From: Prochlorococcus sp. AG-347-L19
GTDB taxonomy: Bacteria; Cyanobacteriota; Cyanobacteriia; PCC-6307; Cyanobiaceae
Assembly (NCBI GenBank): GCA_003278895.1
Contig: QCCO01000004.1
Span: 1-58,719 of the forward strand
Reading direction: 5' to 3'
DNA length: 58,719 nt
A program made the translations under genes and the position numbers. This document shows positions 42,803-54,602 of the stretch, piece after piece. Under the pieces are notes generated by a model that was not told the DNA's origin, made no database searches, and was given only the letters and a program-made list of their open reading frames with translations. The first letter of the stretch is position 1, and each line of letters starts with the position of its first letter.

Positions 42803-43974
42803 TAAAATTTGTCAATACATATTTGAATAAGTCCTAAAAATTTATCTATTTCTAACTTATTGTTTATTGATCCTAAAGTAACACGAATATTTGAATATAG
42901 TTCATCATCTTTTAAACCAATATTTTTAAGTGTTGAGCTAGGTTTCCCAGATGAGCTTGAACAAGCACTCCCACTACTTATGGCTATTTTATTTTCTGAC
43001 ATGAAATTAACAATCTTATAGGCCCTTATAGGCTGAAAAAGTTTATTTAATAGTAGAAATGAAATATGATTAGGAAGCCTATGTTCAATACTGCCCGTTA
43101 TCTTTATGTGATTATTACCCTTAATTTTATGAAAAAAATAATTTTTAAGTTTATTTATATTATTTGAAGGAAATTCTGTTGTGTAATCATATAATTTTAT
43201 TTTTCCTTTAATATTCTTTAATGATTCATACAATCCAGCGATTAGTGGCAAAGCTTGTGTACCTGGTCTAATTGAAAATTCCTGAGTAAGTGAAATGTCT
43301 TTATTTTTTAAAATTCGTCTAGACTTTTCTTTTGTTAAAAGAATACCAATACCTTTTGGTCCTCCAAATTTATGAGCAGATAAACTTAAAAAATCACACT
43401 TAAGATCTTTCCAACTGAATATTCCATTACTTAATATTTGAGTTCCATCTAAATGAAACATTAGATTTAATTCTTCACATTTGGAACCTATAAATTGAAC
43501 AGGTTGTATTGTTCCAATTTCACTTTGTCCCCAAATAATTGATACAAGTTTAGTTTCATTAGTTAAAATTTTATCAATAGTAGAAATATTTAAAATTCCA
43601 TCATTTTTTACTGTCCATTCGTAAATATCCCAATTTTGTTTTCTTAGTTTGTTAGCACAAATATTTGTTGCTTGATGTTCAACATTCGAGATAACAATTC
43701 TCCCATTTTTAAAGTTCTCATAAATATTATTAAATACAATATTTGTTGATTCCGAAGAACCAGATGTAAAAATTATATCTTCTGGTTCTGCTTCAAATAT
43801 ATAAGCAATTTTAGATCTAATTTTTTCAAGATATGTAGAACATTTTATCCCTAGCTCATATGTAGATGATGGGTTATGCCAATAATTCCTATAAGTTGAA
43901 TTTATTATATTTAAAACATTCTCAGATAATGGAGTTGTGGATGCATTATCTAAATAGATAAAATTATTTTCCAT
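42802..43974 (-). CDS. Cysteine desulfurase (NifS/IscS-like)
   Basis: The 390-residue PLP enzyme mobilises sulfur from cysteine for Fe-S clusters and thio-cofactors. The sequence has FIYLDNASTTPL, IFTSGSSESTNIV, the PLP-lysine motif LSAHKFGGPKGIGILL and the active-site cysteine in SGSACSSSSGKPS. Its start overlaps the dapF stop by 1 bp (TAATG) and its stop overlaps the DUF1995 start likewise. Confidence 0.93.
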   Translation of the reverse strand: MENNFIYLDNASTTPLSENVLNIINSTYRNYWHNPSSTYELGIKCSTYLEKIRSKIAYIFEAEPEDIIFTSGSSESTNIVFNNIYENFKNGRIVISNVEHQATNICANKLRKQNWDIYEWTVKNDGILNISTIDKILTNETKLVSIIWGQSEIGTIQPVQFIGSKCEELNLMFHLDGTQILSNGIFSWKDLKCDFLSLSAHKFGGPKGIGILLTKEKSRRILKNKDISLTQEFSIRPGTQALPLIAGLYESLKNIKGKIKLYDYTTEFPSNNINKLKNYFFHKIKGNNHIKITGSIEHRLPNHISFLLLNKLFQPIRAYKIVNFMSENKIAISSGSACSSSSGKPSSTLKNIGLKDDELYSNIRVTLGSINNKLEIDKFLGLIQICIDKF

Positions 43975-44834
43975 TAATTTATTAAAATTGATCCTGAAAA
44001 AACCTTTTTAGCATTACCGGTCATCATGACTTCACAATTGTCTTTTGACCAATCAATTCTTAGATTACCTCCTGGTAAAGTTACAATTGTTTTTGAATTA
44101 CAAAGGCCTAATTTATAAGCTGCTACATGAATAGCACAGGCACCTGTTCCACAGGCTAAAGTTGGTCCTGCTCCTCTTTCCCATACTTTTACTTTGATAT
44201 TATCTCTATTTAGGATTTGACAAAAATGCACATTAGTTTTTTCTGGAAATAATTCATTTTCTTCAAATATAGGACCAAGTCTGGAAAGAAGAATTGATTC
44301 TATGTCTTGTACAAAAAATATTAAATGAGGATTCCCCATACCTACGGCATAACCTATATTATTAAAATTTTTCTCAATAAATTCATGTGAAGGAATTGAA
44401 TTGATTTTTTTTTCAATTGTTGTTGGTATATTTTGACTCTCTAAAATTGGTACCCCCATTTTTACTGTAATTTGATCATTTATATATTTTGCAATTTTTA
44501 AACCTGCTTTAGTCTCAATTTTATATTCTATATTTTTATTATTCATTGAATCATTTACATGGAGATACTCAACTAAACACCTAATTCCGTTTCCACACAT
44601 TTGTGCTTCAGAACCATCAGAATTAAAGATTATCATTTTTGCATAATTATCTTCATTAGCTTCATCTATGAAAATCACACCATCTGCTCCAATACCAAAT
44701 TGCCTGTTGCAAATTTTTTTTATATCAAATATTCTATTTTTCGTGTAATTTTTATATAAATCATTTCCTCTAGTATCAATTAATATGAAATCATTTCCAT
44801 TACCTTGATATTTTTCAAAAGTTATATTTTTCAT
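43974..44834 (-). CDS. dapF: Diaminopimelate epimerase
   Basis: The 286-residue epimerase interconverts LL- and meso-diaminopimelate for lysine and peptidoglycan. Both catalytic cysteines are visible, in AQMCGNGIRC and TLACGTGACA. The N-terminal YQGNGNDFILID is typical. It is the first gene of a tightly packed four-gene operon ending with dacB. Confidence 0.96.
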   Translation of the reverse strand: MKNITFEKYQGNGNDFILIDTRGNDLYKNYTKNRIFDIKKICNRQFGIGADGVIFIDEANEDNYAKMIIFNSDGSEAQMCGNGIRCLVEYLHVNDSMNNKNIEYKIETKAGLKIAKYINDQITVKMGVPILESQNIPTTIEKKINSIPSHEFIEKNFNNIGYAVGMGNPHLIFFVQDIESILLSRLGPIFEENELFPEKTNVHFCQILNRDNIKVKVWERGAGPTLACGTGACAIHVAAYKLGLCNSKTIVTLPGGNLRIDWSKDNCEVMMTGNAKKVFSGSILIN

Positions 44835-44941
44835 TTTTATATTATATATTTTAAATTTTAATTATAAATTATTCCTTTTAACAATCTATTTCTATTTTAT
44901 ACGATGGATATTAAAATAATAATTTAATAATTAAAAATTAA

Positions 44942-47512
44942 GTGATTTCTCCCAATAAACAATATGAGGCTGATACCAATTTATATAATCCATCTGAAAT
45001 AGAAAAAAAATGGCAGTCAATATGGACAGAAAATAATTTATATAAAACCAATGAATTAACCGAGAATAGCGATAAATTTTATGCCTTATCAATGTTTCCC
45101 TACCCTTCAGGTAATCTTCATATGGGACATGTTAGGAATTATGTTATTACAGACTTAATAGCTCGTTTCCAAAGGTTTAAGGGCAAATCTGTTCTACATC
45201 CAATGGGTTGGGACGCTTTTGGTTTGCCTGCTGAAAATGCAGCGATTGAAAGAGGAATTAGTCCAAGTGTCTGGACTAAAAAAAATATTTCTCATATGAA
45301 GTCACAATTAAAGCTTTTGGGACTATCAGTTGATTGGGAAAGGGAATTTGCAACTTGTGATGAAGATTATTATATTTGGACACAATATCTATTTTTAGAG
45401 TTATATAAAGCAGGTCTTGTATATCAAAAGGAATCAGAAGTTAATTGGGATCCTATAGATAATACAGTCTTAGCGAATGAACAAGTTGACTCAGAGGGTA
45501 AATCTTGGAGATCTGGGGCAATAGTTGAAAAAAAATTATTAAAGCAATGGTTTTTAAGGATTACTAATTATGCGGATGAATTATTGAAAGATTTAGAAAA
45601 ATTAAATAACTGGCCAGAAAGAGTAAAAATAATGCAAGATAATTGGATTGGAAAGTCAATTGGTACAAATATTAATTTCAATATCAATACCAAGCCAGAA
45701 AAGATAATAACTGTATTTACAACAAGGCCAGATACTTTATTTGGAGTTACTTATTTAGCAATTTCTGTTAATCATTCATTAATTAAAAATATATCAGATC
45801 AAGAAACCCTACAAGATATAGAAAATCTTAAACAATATTTGAAAAATAATAAAAATAATGAACTCGAAAAAATAGGAATAAAAACTAACTTAATAGCAAT
45901 AAATCCAGTTAATTCTGAACATATTCCTATTTGGGTAGCAAGTTATGTTCTCGATGAATACGGTACAGGCGCTGTTATGGGCGTGCCTGCTCATGATCAA
46001 AGAGATTTTGAATTTGCTAAGAAAAAAAATATTGATATTAAACAAGTAATAATAAAGGATAAAAGTAAACAAATTAAAGAGCTTGATGAAGCTTATGTGG
46101 AAAATGGATATCTTATTAATTCAAATCAATACAATGGCATAGAAAATACTATTGCTAAATTAAAAATTTCAGAGGTGGGAGTAAATAATGGATGGGCCGA
46201 AAATAAGATTCAATATCGTTTAAGAGATTGGTTAATATCTAGACAAAGATACTGGGGATGTCCGATTCCCATCGTTAATTGCAAAAAATGTGGATCTGTT
46301 CCTTTAAACCAATCGGAATTACCTGTTGCATTACCAAAAGATATAGATATCTCAGCAAACAAGATTAATGCTTTAGGTGATAATAATAATTGGATAAATA
46401 CAACATGTCCAAAATGTGGAATATCTGCAAAAAAAGAAACTGATACTATGGACACTTTTATGTGTTCATCATGGTATTTTTTAAGATATCCATCTTCAAA
46501 ATGTTCAAATAAGCCATTTGAAAAGATTGAAATTAATAAGTGGTTACCTGTAGATCAATATGTTGGAGGAGTAGAGCATGCAATATTGCATTTGTTATAT
46601 GCAAGATTTTTCACTAAAGCTTTGCGGGATAATGATCTATTTGAAATTGATGAACCATTTAAAAAATTATTAACGCAAGGAATGGTTCAGGCCGCAGCCT
46701 ATAAAAATAATAAAACAGGTAAATATGTTTCTCCTTCAGATATTACTGACATATCAAATCCTACAGATCCAAATGACAATACCAAACTCGAAGTTCTTTT
46801 CGAGAAGATGTCTAAGTCAAAATATAATGGTATAGACCCTGAATCAGTAATTAAAAAATATGGAGCAGATACAGCAAGAATGTTTATATTATTTAAAGCA
46901 CCGCCAGAAAAAGATTTGGAATGGGGAGATACAGATGTTGAAGGACAATTTAGGTTTTTAAGCAGGATTTGGAAGCTTTATTTAAATTGTGCAAAAGATA
47001 TTAAAAGTAAATCTAATTCATATCCAGATAAAGAAAAAAGATTAATAAAGTCAATTAATATAGCTATAAAAGAAATTTCAAATGACATATTAAATAACCA
47101 ATTTAATACTGCTATTTCAGAACTAATGAAGTTTTATAATTCATTATCAAATACTATTAATGATGTAAATAATAATTTAAAAATTGATGCTTTAAAAACA
47201 TTTTGTGTATTGTTGGCTCCATTTGCACCACATCTTGCAGAAGAAATATGGCATCTTTTAGGATTTAAAAAATCTGTACATTTAGAACACTGGCCTTCAT
47301 TTAATGCAGAAGCACTAATTGAAGATTCATATGAACTAGTAATACAAGTGAATGGAAAAGTTAGAGACAAAGTAAATATTAATAATGATATGAATGAAGA
47401 TCAAATTAAAGAATTTACTCTTAAAAGACCTAATATATTAAAATGGATTCAAGAAAAGGAAATAAGAAAAATAATTATTGTTAAAGGAAAAATTATGAAT
47501 ATTGTCGTTTAA
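44942..47512 (+). CDS. leuS: Leucyl-tRNA synthetase
   Basis: The 856-residue class I enzyme has HIGH as HMGH (60-63) and KMSKS at about residue 622-626, and includes the CP1 editing domain (about 220-420, with TTRPDTLFG) and the C-terminal domain. It begins with GTG at 44942 ([16 protein letters not shown]...). The zinc-type CKKCG and CPKCG pairs lie before the KMSKS loop. Its end overlaps the convergent pgi end by 4 bp. Confidence 0.96.
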   Translation: MISPNKQYEADTNLYNPSEIEKKWQSIWTENNLYKTNELTENSDKFYALSMFPYPSGNLHMGHVRNYVITDLIARFQRFKGKSVLHPMGWDAFGLPAENAAIERGISPSVWTKKNISHMKSQLKLLGLSVDWEREFATCDEDYYIWTQYLFLELYKAGLVYQKESEVNWDPIDNTVLANEQVDSEGKSWRSGAIVEKKLLKQWFLRITNYADELLKDLEKLNNWPERVKIMQDNWIGKSIGTNINFNINTKPEKIITVFTTRPDTLFGVTYLAISVNHSLIKNISDQETLQDIENLKQYLKNNKNNELEKIGIKTNLIAINPVNSEHIPIWVASYVLDEYGTGAVMGVPAHDQRDFEFAKKKNIDIKQVIIKDKSKQIKELDEAYVENGYLINSNQYNGIENTIAKLKISEVGVNNGWAENKIQYRLRDWLISRQRYWGCPIPIVNCKKCGSVPLNQSELPVALPKDIDISANKINALGDNNNWINTTCPKCGISAKKETDTMDTFMCSSWYFLRYPSSKCSNKPFEKIEINKWLPVDQYVGGVEHAILHLLYARFFTKALRDNDLFEIDEPFKKLLTQGMVQAAAYKNNKTGKYVSPSDITDISNPTDPNDNTKLEVLFEKMSKSKYNGIDPESVIKKYGADTARMFILFKAPPEKDLEWGDTDVEGQFRFLSRIWKLYLNCAKDIKSKSNSYPDKEKRLIKSINIAIKEISNDILNNQFNTAISELMKFYNSLSNTINDVNNNLKIDALKTFCVLLAPFAPHLAEEIWHLLGFKKSVHLEHWPSFNAEALIEDSYELVIQVNGKVRDKVNINNDMNEDQIKEFTLKRPNILKWIQEKEIRKIIIVKGKIMNIVV

Positions 47513-49092
47513 GAATTTATTTTTTTAATAACTAATGAATTTGGATTTGACCAATCGCCCTTAACTAAATAATCATCATTACCGAAACACATTTCACGGA
47601 GTATGAAAAATATAGGTTCACTCACTGAATTATCAAATAATGATACTATTTCATCTATAGAATATTCTCCTCCTTCGTCTAATAAATTCCTTACTTTTTG
47701 TTGATACTCAATAATATTTGCTGCTGCTTTCTTTCCAGCCTCAACTCCAGGTTGATCATATGCATTTATATTTACTAATTCAGCGTAGAAAGATACAGCT
47801 CTCTCAAATAAAGCGATTAGGGCACCAAGTGAAAAACAATTTAATTTGTCTAATGTGATTGTGATACTTTGTCTGTTTTCACTAGATAGTGCTGATCTTG
47901 TTCCTTGCAAAAAACCAGAAAGATATTCTTTAGGATTCTCTTTATCATCAAAAATATTAGTAGATGGAAAATCTAATAATTCAATAAAAATACAAAAGAA
48001 ATTATCAATACCATCTCTCAATTGCTGAACATAAGCATGTTGATCTGTAGATCCTTTATTACCAAAAACGGAAATACCTTGATTAACTTCTTCACCATTC
48101 CTATTAAATTTCTTACCTAATGATTCCATCACCAATTGCTGAAGATATTTACTAAATACCTGTAACCTATCTCTATAAGGTAATACGACCATATCTCTCT
48201 TACCAACGCCATCCCCAGTTAAATACCATGCAGATGATAATAATGCTGCGGGATTATTTTTAAAATCACTTGTACGTGTGGCTTCATCCATTAATGATGC
48301 TCCTCTAATAAATTCAAAAATATTTTCATTGATAAGAGCTAATGGGAGTAATCCTACAGAGCTGGTAATACTAGTTCTACCACCTACCCAATCTTGTAAA
48401 TTAAATATTTTTAACCAATTTTCAGAAGTGGCCTTATTAAATAACTTACTATCTTTCATTGTTATAGCTATAGCATTAGAATTCCATTCAAGAAAATTGT
48501 TTTCGCAATGACTTTTAATGATTTCCATAGCAATTCTAGGTTCAGGCGTACCACCTGATTTGCTGACAACTACAAATAATGTTGTTGATAATTTTTCAGA
48601 TAACTCTGCTAACTTTTCGCTAATTAAAAAAGGATCAACATTATCGATATAAGAAAAATTTAAGCCTTTAGAGCACTTCTGCAGGGACTCTGTAATAAGT
48701 AATGGGCCTAATCCACTTCCACCAATTCCTATCCAGAGAACATCAGTATAGTTCTGATTTTTTTTATTCTTAATATCTCCATTTAAAATTTGTTTTCCAA
48801 ATGCAGAGATTTCATAAATATCTGTGTTAATCTCCTCCTCTATTTTTGAAGATGGAGATATTGACGGATTTCTAAGCCAATAATGTCCAACTTGTCTATT
48901 TTCATCAATATTTGAGATTGCACCATTTTCTAATTCTTTTATTGATGAAAAAACATCTATAAATTTTTCTTCTAAATTTTTTATATCTTTACTTGTGAAA
49001 TTAATTTTGCTTATGTCTAACCAAAGATTAAGTTTTTTATTAAACCAAAGATAATTACAAAATTTATCCCAAGAGTTAAAATCTCCATTCAT
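47509..49092 (-). CDS. pgi: Glucose-6-phosphate isomerase
   Basis: The 527-residue isomerase links glucose-6-phosphate and fructose-6-phosphate. Its signature segments are [47 protein letters not shown] and [16 protein letters not shown]. The length agrees with the cyanobacterial enzyme. Confidence 0.96.
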   Translation of the reverse strand: MNGDFNSWDKFCNYLWFNKKLNLWLDISKINFTSKDIKNLEEKFIDVFSSIKELENGAISNIDENRQVGHYWLRNPSISPSSKIEEEINTDIYEISAFGKQILNGDIKNKKNQNYTDVLWIGIGGSGLGPLLITESLQKCSKGLNFSYIDNVDPFLISEKLAELSEKLSTTLFVVVSKSGGTPEPRIAMEIIKSHCENNFLEWNSNAIAITMKDSKLFNKATSENWLKIFNLQDWVGGRTSITSSVGLLPLALINENIFEFIRGASLMDEATRTSDFKNNPAALLSSAWYLTGDGVGKRDMVVLPYRDRLQVFSKYLQQLVMESLGKKFNRNGEEVNQGISVFGNKGSTDQHAYVQQLRDGIDNFFCIFIELLDFPSTNIFDDKENPKEYLSGFLQGTRSALSSENRQSITITLDKLNCFSLGALIALFERAVSFYAELVNINAYDQPGVEAGKKAAANIIEYQQKVRNLLDEGGEYSIDEIVSLFDNSVSEPIFFILREMCFGNDDYLVKGDWSNPNSLVIKKINS

Positions 49093-49269
49093 TTTATATA
49101 TTTGTTTCTTTTGATTATCTTTTAATTATATCTATACGAATACTATATAAATTTGAATCATTTAAATTTGTTTAAATTTTTATCTTCAAATAAATATGTT
49201 TTTGTATTTAAACAATTAAATAATGGTTTTTTTTATTTCATATGAATTTATCATTGGATAAAAAAAACT

Positions 49270-49926
49270 TTGGATAAATCATTTAATTACATTATTTCGC
49301 CTGAGATATCTGAATTTAGAAGATTTACACCAAAATTAAAAATAGGTGTACTTGCTTCTGGGAATGGAACAAACTTTCAGGAGTTAATTAATCTTTCAAA
49401 AAAAGGAGACTTAGATATAGATATAAAAGTTCTTATAACTAATAAAGATGATGCTGGTTGTATAAAAAGAGCTGAAAATGTAAAAATACCTCACAAAATA
49501 ATAAGAGGCAAAGACTTTCTGAAAAAAGAACTATTTGAATTAGAAATTATTAATACTTTAATTAATTACGACGTTGAACTAATTGTTATGGCTGGCTGGA
49601 TGAAAATTGTCACTCCATTCTTTATTAATAAATTTAAGAATAAAATTATTAATATTCACCCATCATTACTTCCTTCATATAAGGGTGGTTCTGCAATAAA
49701 GGACTCTATATTAAATGGTTCAAAAATAACTGGTTGTTCAGTACATTTTGTTGATGAGGAGGTTGATAGTGGTTCATTGATAATGCAAGCTGCATTGTCA
49801 ATTAGAGATGATGATGATATTGATTCACTTTCTAAAAGAATACATATATTGGAGCATAAAATTTTACCTCACTCAATCTCTCATGCTGGTTTTTTGATAA
49901 GAAGCAATTTTATGGAAAATTATTAG
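49270..49926 (+). CDS. purN: Phosphoribosylglycinamide formyltransferase
   Basis: The 218-residue enzyme formylates GAR in purine synthesis. It has KIGVLASGNGTNFQELI, VELIVMAGWMKIV, NIHPSLLPSYKGG (catalytic His and neighbouring Asn) and GCSVHFVDEEVDSG. TTG 49270 gives a 24-residue lead before the Rossmann core; no ATG lies in frame nearby. Its last 17 bp overlap the convergent argC end. Confidence 0.94.
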   Translation: MDKSFNYIISPEISEFRRFTPKLKIGVLASGNGTNFQELINLSKKGDLDIDIKVLITNKDDAGCIKRAENVKIPHKIIRGKDFLKKELFELEIINTLINYDVELIVMAGWMKIVTPFFINKFKNKIINIHPSLLPSYKGGSAIKDSILNGSKITGCSVHFVDEEVDSGSLIMQAALSIRDDDDIDSLSKRIHILEHKILPHSISHAGFLIRSNFMENY

Positions 49927-50965
49927 TTAACTCAAGACCATCATCCATTGAAAATCCACTCATAATATTTAAATTTTGAATTGCTTGCCCACTCTGTCCT
50001 TTCAACAAATTATCAATCACCGATAAAATAATAATCCTTCCATTTCGAATATCAACTTTAACAGATAGTAAAATTTGATTTGTATTTTTAACCCATTTTG
50101 TTGATGGGAATGTATCTACAGGTAAGACTTTAATATTTTTGAAATTTCTATAATAATTATCCAAAAGAATTCTGCAATCATCTGAAGTTAATCCTGGATC
50201 TCTTAATCTGCCATATATAGTCGAATGCATACCCCTTGAAATTGGGACCAAATGAGGAGTAAAAAGGAGTTCAATTTTATTTCCAGAAATTAAAGATGCT
50301 ACTTGCTCGATCTCTGAGGTATGTCTATGATTAATCAATCCATATGCTGAAAGACCTTCTCCACATTCTGATAAGAGTAGCTTTTGGTTTGGTTCTCGAC
50401 CTCCTCCAGAGGTTCCGCTTTTAGAGTCAATCACTATACCTTCATTTTCAATAATTCCTTGCGAAAGGTAAGGAACTAATGGAATAAGAGCAGATGTTGG
50501 ATAACATCCTGGACATGCAATTAATCTTCCTTTAGAAATGGATTCTTTATTTAATTCAGGAAGTCCGTAGACTGCTTCTTTACATAAATCATCATCATTT
50601 CTTTTATAAATAGTAGCTTCTTTGGTATATATTTTTTTCCATTCATCTAAGGACTTATACCTATAATCAGCAGATAAATCAATAACTTTAACTCCTCTAT
50701 CTAATAATTTCCTTGTCAAGGTTGAAGATAGGCCATTTGGTAAGCAAAGCAAAGCGACATCAGCATTTTTTGAAATATTATCTACTGAAATTTCTTCTAT
50801 ATAAGGATCATTTTCTAGATAAATAAAAGGAAAAATATCATTCCACTTTGATCCAGATGTTTTATTACCTCCTAAAAATGAAATGTTGTAGTTTTTATTT
50901 TTCTTTAAAAGATTTACCGCTTGAATACCGCCGTAACCAGTAGCACCTACTATTGCAACATTCAT
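49910..50965 (-). CDS. argC: N-acetyl-gamma-glutamyl-phosphate reductase
   Basis: The 351-residue NADPH-dependent reductase of arginine synthesis has AIVGATGYGGIQAVNLL at the N-terminus, active-site Cys in IACPGCYPTSALIPL, SGTSGGGREP and HRHTSEIEQ. The length is standard. Confidence 0.96.
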   Translation of the reverse strand: MNVAIVGATGYGGIQAVNLLKKNKNYNISFLGGNKTSGSKWNDIFPFIYLENDPYIEEISVDNISKNADVALLCLPNGLSSTLTRKLLDRGVKVIDLSADYRYKSLDEWKKIYTKEATIYKRNDDDLCKEAVYGLPELNKESISKGRLIACPGCYPTSALIPLVPYLSQGIIENEGIVIDSKSGTSGGGREPNQKLLLSECGEGLSAYGLINHRHTSEIEQVASLISGNKIELLFTPHLVPISRGMHSTIYGRLRDPGLTSDDCRILLDNYYRNFKNIKVLPVDTFPSTKWVKNTNQILLSVKVDIRNGRIIILSVIDNLLKGQSGQAIQNLNIMSGFSMDDGLELTNNFP

Positions 50966-51053
50966 TTCTTTGAATTGGCAGACTTTGAGATAGGATTATA
51001 AAGTGTTGAATTTAAGGTAACTAAAACACTATTTTTCTATATTGATAGGAATA

Positions 51054-52778
51054 ATGAAAGAAACAAGTCCCAAATCAAATAATGGAACAATTTTGGACAT
51101 AAATGAATCTTTTAAAATTGAGTTTGATCCTATCAGCGATGCGTTGGCAGCCATAAGAAATGGTGAATGCATAATTGTTGTAGATGATGAAAGAAGAGAA
51201 AATGAAGGGGATTTAATATGTGCAGCTCAGTTTGCAACTCCACAGCAAATTAATTTTATGGCTACAGAGGGACGTGGTCTTATATGTCTTGCTATGCAAG
51301 GTGAAAAACTTGACTCTTTAGATTTACCATTAATGGTGGATAGAAATACAGATGAAAATCAAACAGCTTTTACGATATCAATTGATGCTGGACCTGAAAA
51401 TAATGTTACTACTGGAATCTCAGCTGAAGACAGGGCAAAGACAATTCAAGTTGCTATAAACCCAAATACTAAACCTGATGATTTAAGAAGGCCAGGACAT
51501 ATTTTTCCATTAAGAGCTAAGAAAGGTGGAGTATTAAAAAGAGCAGGTCATACCGAAGCAGCAGTAGATATTGCGGCAATGTCAGGTCTTTATCCAGCTG
51601 GGGTGATTTGCGAAATACAAAATCCTGACGGTTCAATGTCAAGACTTCCACAACTTAAAGAGTATGCAAAACAGTGGGGAATGAAATTAATATCCATAGC
51701 TGATTTAATAAGTTATCGGTTTCAAACTGAAAGATTTGTATTTAGAAAATCCGATGCTGTACTTCCAAGTATTTTTGGTAATTTCAAAGCATATGGATAT
51801 GTTAATGAACTTGATGGTTCAGAGCACGTTGCATTAGTTAAACAAAAATCATCAAAATTAAACGAACCTGTACTAGTAAGAATGCATTCAGAGTGCTTAA
51901 CTGGCGATGCTTTTGGATCATTACGTTGTGATTGTCGCCCCCAGTTAGAGGCTGCTTTATCAAGGATTGAGAAGGAGGAAGAGGGAGTTGTTGTTTACTT
52001 AAGACAAGAAGGTAGAGGTATTGGTCTAATAAATAAATTAAAAGCTTATAGTTTACAGGATGGTGGATTAGACACTGTAGAAGCTAATGAAAAATTAGGT
52101 TTTCCAGCTGACCTCAGAAATTATGGAGTTGGTGCACAGATATTAACCGATCTAGGGATAAAAAAACTAAAGTTACTTACAAACAACCCTAGAAAGATAG
52201 CTGGATTAGGTGGTTATGGGATAGAAGTTATTGAAAGAGTTCCACTAGTAATTTGTCCAAACGATAATAATGCAGAATATCTAAGTGTAAAAAAAACAAA
52301 GTTAGGCCACATGATTGATGAAGATAATCATAATTCTAGGAATATTGATCCATTTATATCAATTTTTCTTGACGGAAAATATAAATCTATTGATCTAGTT
52401 CCAATAAAAAATAACGTTATTAAATTCTGTAGTGATAAGAACATTAATATTAAACTAGAAAGTACTCCAAGATTATTGGCTTTTTGGAATCGACCAAAAT
52501 TAGTTTGGCGAATTTTGCATGATCAGAACAGAACTAATTCAAACATTACTGATGAAGAAATTAAGAATATAGAATTATTTATACAGTTTTTATCCAATTA
52601 TGAAAATAGTACAAAAATTGGAATTATTGTTTCAAAAAACATTGAACAAGTATTACATCCAAAAAGTAGTATCAAATTAATCAATACTAAATTTACTATT
52701 AATAATGAAATCTTATTTTCATCTACAAGAAAATTTAATCTAGATAAAGAGACATTTAGTATTGTTTTTGAAGAATAA
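51054..52778 (+). CDS. ribBA: Bifunctional riboflavin enzyme RibBA with C-terminal extension
   Basis: About 574 residues from ATG 51054 (TTG at 51042 is an upstream alternative). The N-terminal 3,4-dihydroxy-2-butanone-4-phosphate synthase has [19 protein letters not shown] and [12 protein letters not shown]. The GTP cyclohydrolase II has zinc cysteines in [17 protein letters not shown] and [11 protein letters not shown] third part of about 140 residues ([20 protein letters not shown] onward) has no known catalytic motif and is typical of cyanobacterial and plant RibBA extensions. Confidence 0.95.
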   Translation: MKETSPKSNNGTILDINESFKIEFDPISDALAAIRNGECIIVVDDERRENEGDLICAAQFATPQQINFMATEGRGLICLAMQGEKLDSLDLPLMVDRNTDENQTAFTISIDAGPENNVTTGISAEDRAKTIQVAINPNTKPDDLRRPGHIFPLRAKKGGVLKRAGHTEAAVDIAAMSGLYPAGVICEIQNPDGSMSRLPQLKEYAKQWGMKLISIADLISYRFQTERFVFRKSDAVLPSIFGNFKAYGYVNELDGSEHVALVKQKSSKLNEPVLVRMHSECLTGDAFGSLRCDCRPQLEAALSRIEKEEEGVVVYLRQEGRGIGLINKLKAYSLQDGGLDTVEANEKLGFPADLRNYGVGAQILTDLGIKKLKLLTNNPRKIAGLGGYGIEVIERVPLVICPNDNNAEYLSVKKTKLGHMIDEDNHNSRNIDPFISIFLDGKYKSIDLVPIKNNVIKFCSDKNINIKLESTPRLLAFWNRPKLVWRILHDQNRTNSNITDEEIKNIELFIQFLSNYENSTKIGIIVSKNIEQVLHPKSSIKLINTKFTINNEILFSSTRKFNLDKETFSIVFEE

Positions 52779-52782
52779 ACTA

Positions 52783-53220
52783 CTATTTTAAAGTTGCTTT
52801 TAGAATTTTTGAACCATTAGTAAGCTTTAACACTACATCCATATCATCAGTCTTACCAAAAACAGTATGAACACCATCTAGATGAGGCTGTGGTTCATAA
52901 ACTATGAAAAACTGACTACCACCAGTATCCTTTCCTGCATGAGCCATAGAAAGTGAACCTTTTAGATGTTTATTAGAATTAATTTCGCATTTAATATTAT
53001 ATCCAGGACCTCCAGTTCCAGGCATACCAGATGCTCCATCACGAGTATTTGGACATCCACCCTGAGCCATAAATCCTGGAATAACTCTGTGAAATGCAAG
53101 ACCATCATAAAAACCATCACTAATCAGGTTAGTAAAGTTTTTAACTGTATTAGGTGCGTCGTCAGAGAAAAACTCAATATTAATGTTCCCAACTTCCGTT
53201 TCAAATAATGCAGTTGTCAT
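52783..53220 (-). CDS. Cyclophilin-type peptidyl-prolyl isomerase
   Basis: The 145-residue cytosolic cyclophilin has [34 protein letters not shown] and [10 protein letters not shown]. It catalyses proline isomerisation during folding. It is last in the dnaK-dnaJ-DUF3110-cyclophilin run, which groups folding functions. Confidence 0.94.
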   Translation of the reverse strand: MTTALFETEVGNINIEFFSDDAPNTVKNFTNLISDGFYDGLAFHRVIPGFMAQGGCPNTRDGASGMPGTGGPGYNIKCEINSNKHLKGSLSMAHAGKDTGGSQFFIVYEPQPHLDGVHTVFGKTDDMDVVLKLTNGSKILKATLK

Positions 53221-53257
53221 GTTTTATTTGTTTTGTAGTTAAATATTATTTTAATAG

Positions 53258-53641
53258 TTAAAGCAACTTTTCAAGGTTTTCCTTAATGGTATTTATATCA
53301 ATGTTATCTTTATTACTATTTTTGTCTTTCTCCCAATTTTCAACCTCTAAGTTTTTCTGGGGTGGTGAAATTAATAACCTATCTTCTGCGGTTTTAGGTA
53401 CGAAATTTTTTTCAACTAATTTATATTCATAATCTAATTTAATGCAGAAATCTTTTATTTCCTCTATGTTGATCATCTCAACTGTTGGCAAAGGAAAATC
53501 TTGAGCTTCTAGTAGACCACAATATCTTGTTGCATCATCTTTATCTTCAAACATGAGAACAATGGTCCTGCCTTTAAGTTCAATTGAATGAATTCCTTCC
53601 TTATCTGTTCCTGAATTATATAAAAGAACAAATATGTTCAT
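53258..53641 (-). CDS. DUF3110 protein
   Basis: The 127-residue protein fits the cyanobacterial DUF3110 family: NIFVLLYNSGTDKEGIHSI, TIVLMFEDKDDATRYCGLLEAQDFPLPTVE. Its fold is predicted alpha/beta with an acidic C-terminal tail; the role is unknown. It lies 34 bp after dnaJ and 37 bp before the cyclophilin gene. Confidence 0.82.
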   Translation of the reverse strand: MNIFVLLYNSGTDKEGIHSIELKGRTIVLMFEDKDDATRYCGLLEAQDFPLPTVEMINIEEIKDFCIKLDYEYKLVEKNFVPKTAEDRLLISPPQKNLEVENWEKDKNSNKDNIDINTIKENLEKLL

Positions 53642-53675
53642 AAGTATCGATCTTACTATTTAATATATTATTTGA

Positions 53676-54602
53676 TTAAGAATCAGAAAGTGATAATTCT
53701 TGTAATCTTGTATATAAAGCAATTTCTTCATCATTTATATCAGCAGGTATTACTACCAAGATTTCGACATATTGATCACCTACATTATCTTCAAAAGTTA
53801 AACCCCTACCTTTCAAACGTAACATTCTACCCGTAGATGATTTTGGAGGGACTTGAAGTGTGACATTACCATCAAGAGTAGGAACCTCTACTGCACAACC
53901 AAGAAGAGCATCATGAGGAAATAATTCCAATTTATAAAGGACTCTTAAACCATCAATCCTTAGACCACTCTCCGTTTGAACTTTCAACTGTAGATAATGA
54001 TCTTTACCTCCTCTTGCAATATTTTCAAGTCTTAAACGCCATCCATCTCCAGCAAAAGGCGGTGTATCTACTTCAACTACGGTTTCATCTTCAAGTTCTA
54101 TTAAAATTGAAGCTCCATTTAGGGCCTCATGAGGAGTTAATTCAATAATTGTTTCAATATCTTGGTGGAGTTTAACTGGAGGCGGCTCTTCTGGAGAAGT
54201 TGTAGGGTATTCATAATGATTAAATTCATCATCATTTTTATTTGTAGATTCATCCTCAAATGGTTGATTATCATATTTCTCGTAATTCTTTGTTGAGTAT
54301 TCATATCCAAATAGTGAATCAAGATAATCTTGAAAATCAGGGAAACCAGTCTTGAAATTATTGTTTTCGTAATAATCCTCGATATTTTCATCGGAACTAT
54401 TTTTTCTTTTATTAGGATCACGAAGATATTCGTATGCTTCGTTAATTAATTTAAATCTTTCCTCCGCATTAAGATCATTTTTATTTAAATCTGGATGCCA
54501 TTTTCTTGCTTCTCTTCGGAAGGCCTTTTTAAGTTCTTTATCATCGAAATCAGGGGATAAACCCAAAATCGACAAATAGTCTTTTTTAGAGGAAGTAGTC
54601 AT
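53676..54602 (-). CDS. dnaJ: DnaJ-type co-chaperone (CbpA-like, no zinc finger)
   Basis: About 308 residues from the ATG at 54602 (MTTSSKKDY); an in-frame start at 54635 would lie deeper in dnaK. The J domain has WHPDLNKND with HPD. A Glu/Asp/Tyr-rich linker (about 75-155) follows, then the two beta-barrel substrate-binding domains (IELTPHEALNGA, LLGCAVEVPTLDG, LRLKGRG). The zinc-finger domain is missing, as in CbpA-type proteins. The first 17 bases overlap the end of dnaK. Confidence 0.92.
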   Translation of the reverse strand: MTTSSKKDYLSILGLSPDFDDKELKKAFRREARKWHPDLNKNDLNAEERFKLINEAYEYLRDPNKRKNSSDENIEDYYENNNFKTGFPDFQDYLDSLFGYEYSTKNYEKYDNQPFEDESTNKNDDEFNHYEYPTTSPEEPPPVKLHQDIETIIELTPHEALNGASILIELEDETVVEVDTPPFAGDGWRLRLENIARGGKDHYLQLKVQTESGLRIDGLRVLYKLELFPHDALLGCAVEVPTLDGNVTLQVPPKSSTGRMLRLKGRGLTFEDNVGDQYVEILVVIPADINDEEIALYTRLQELSLSDS

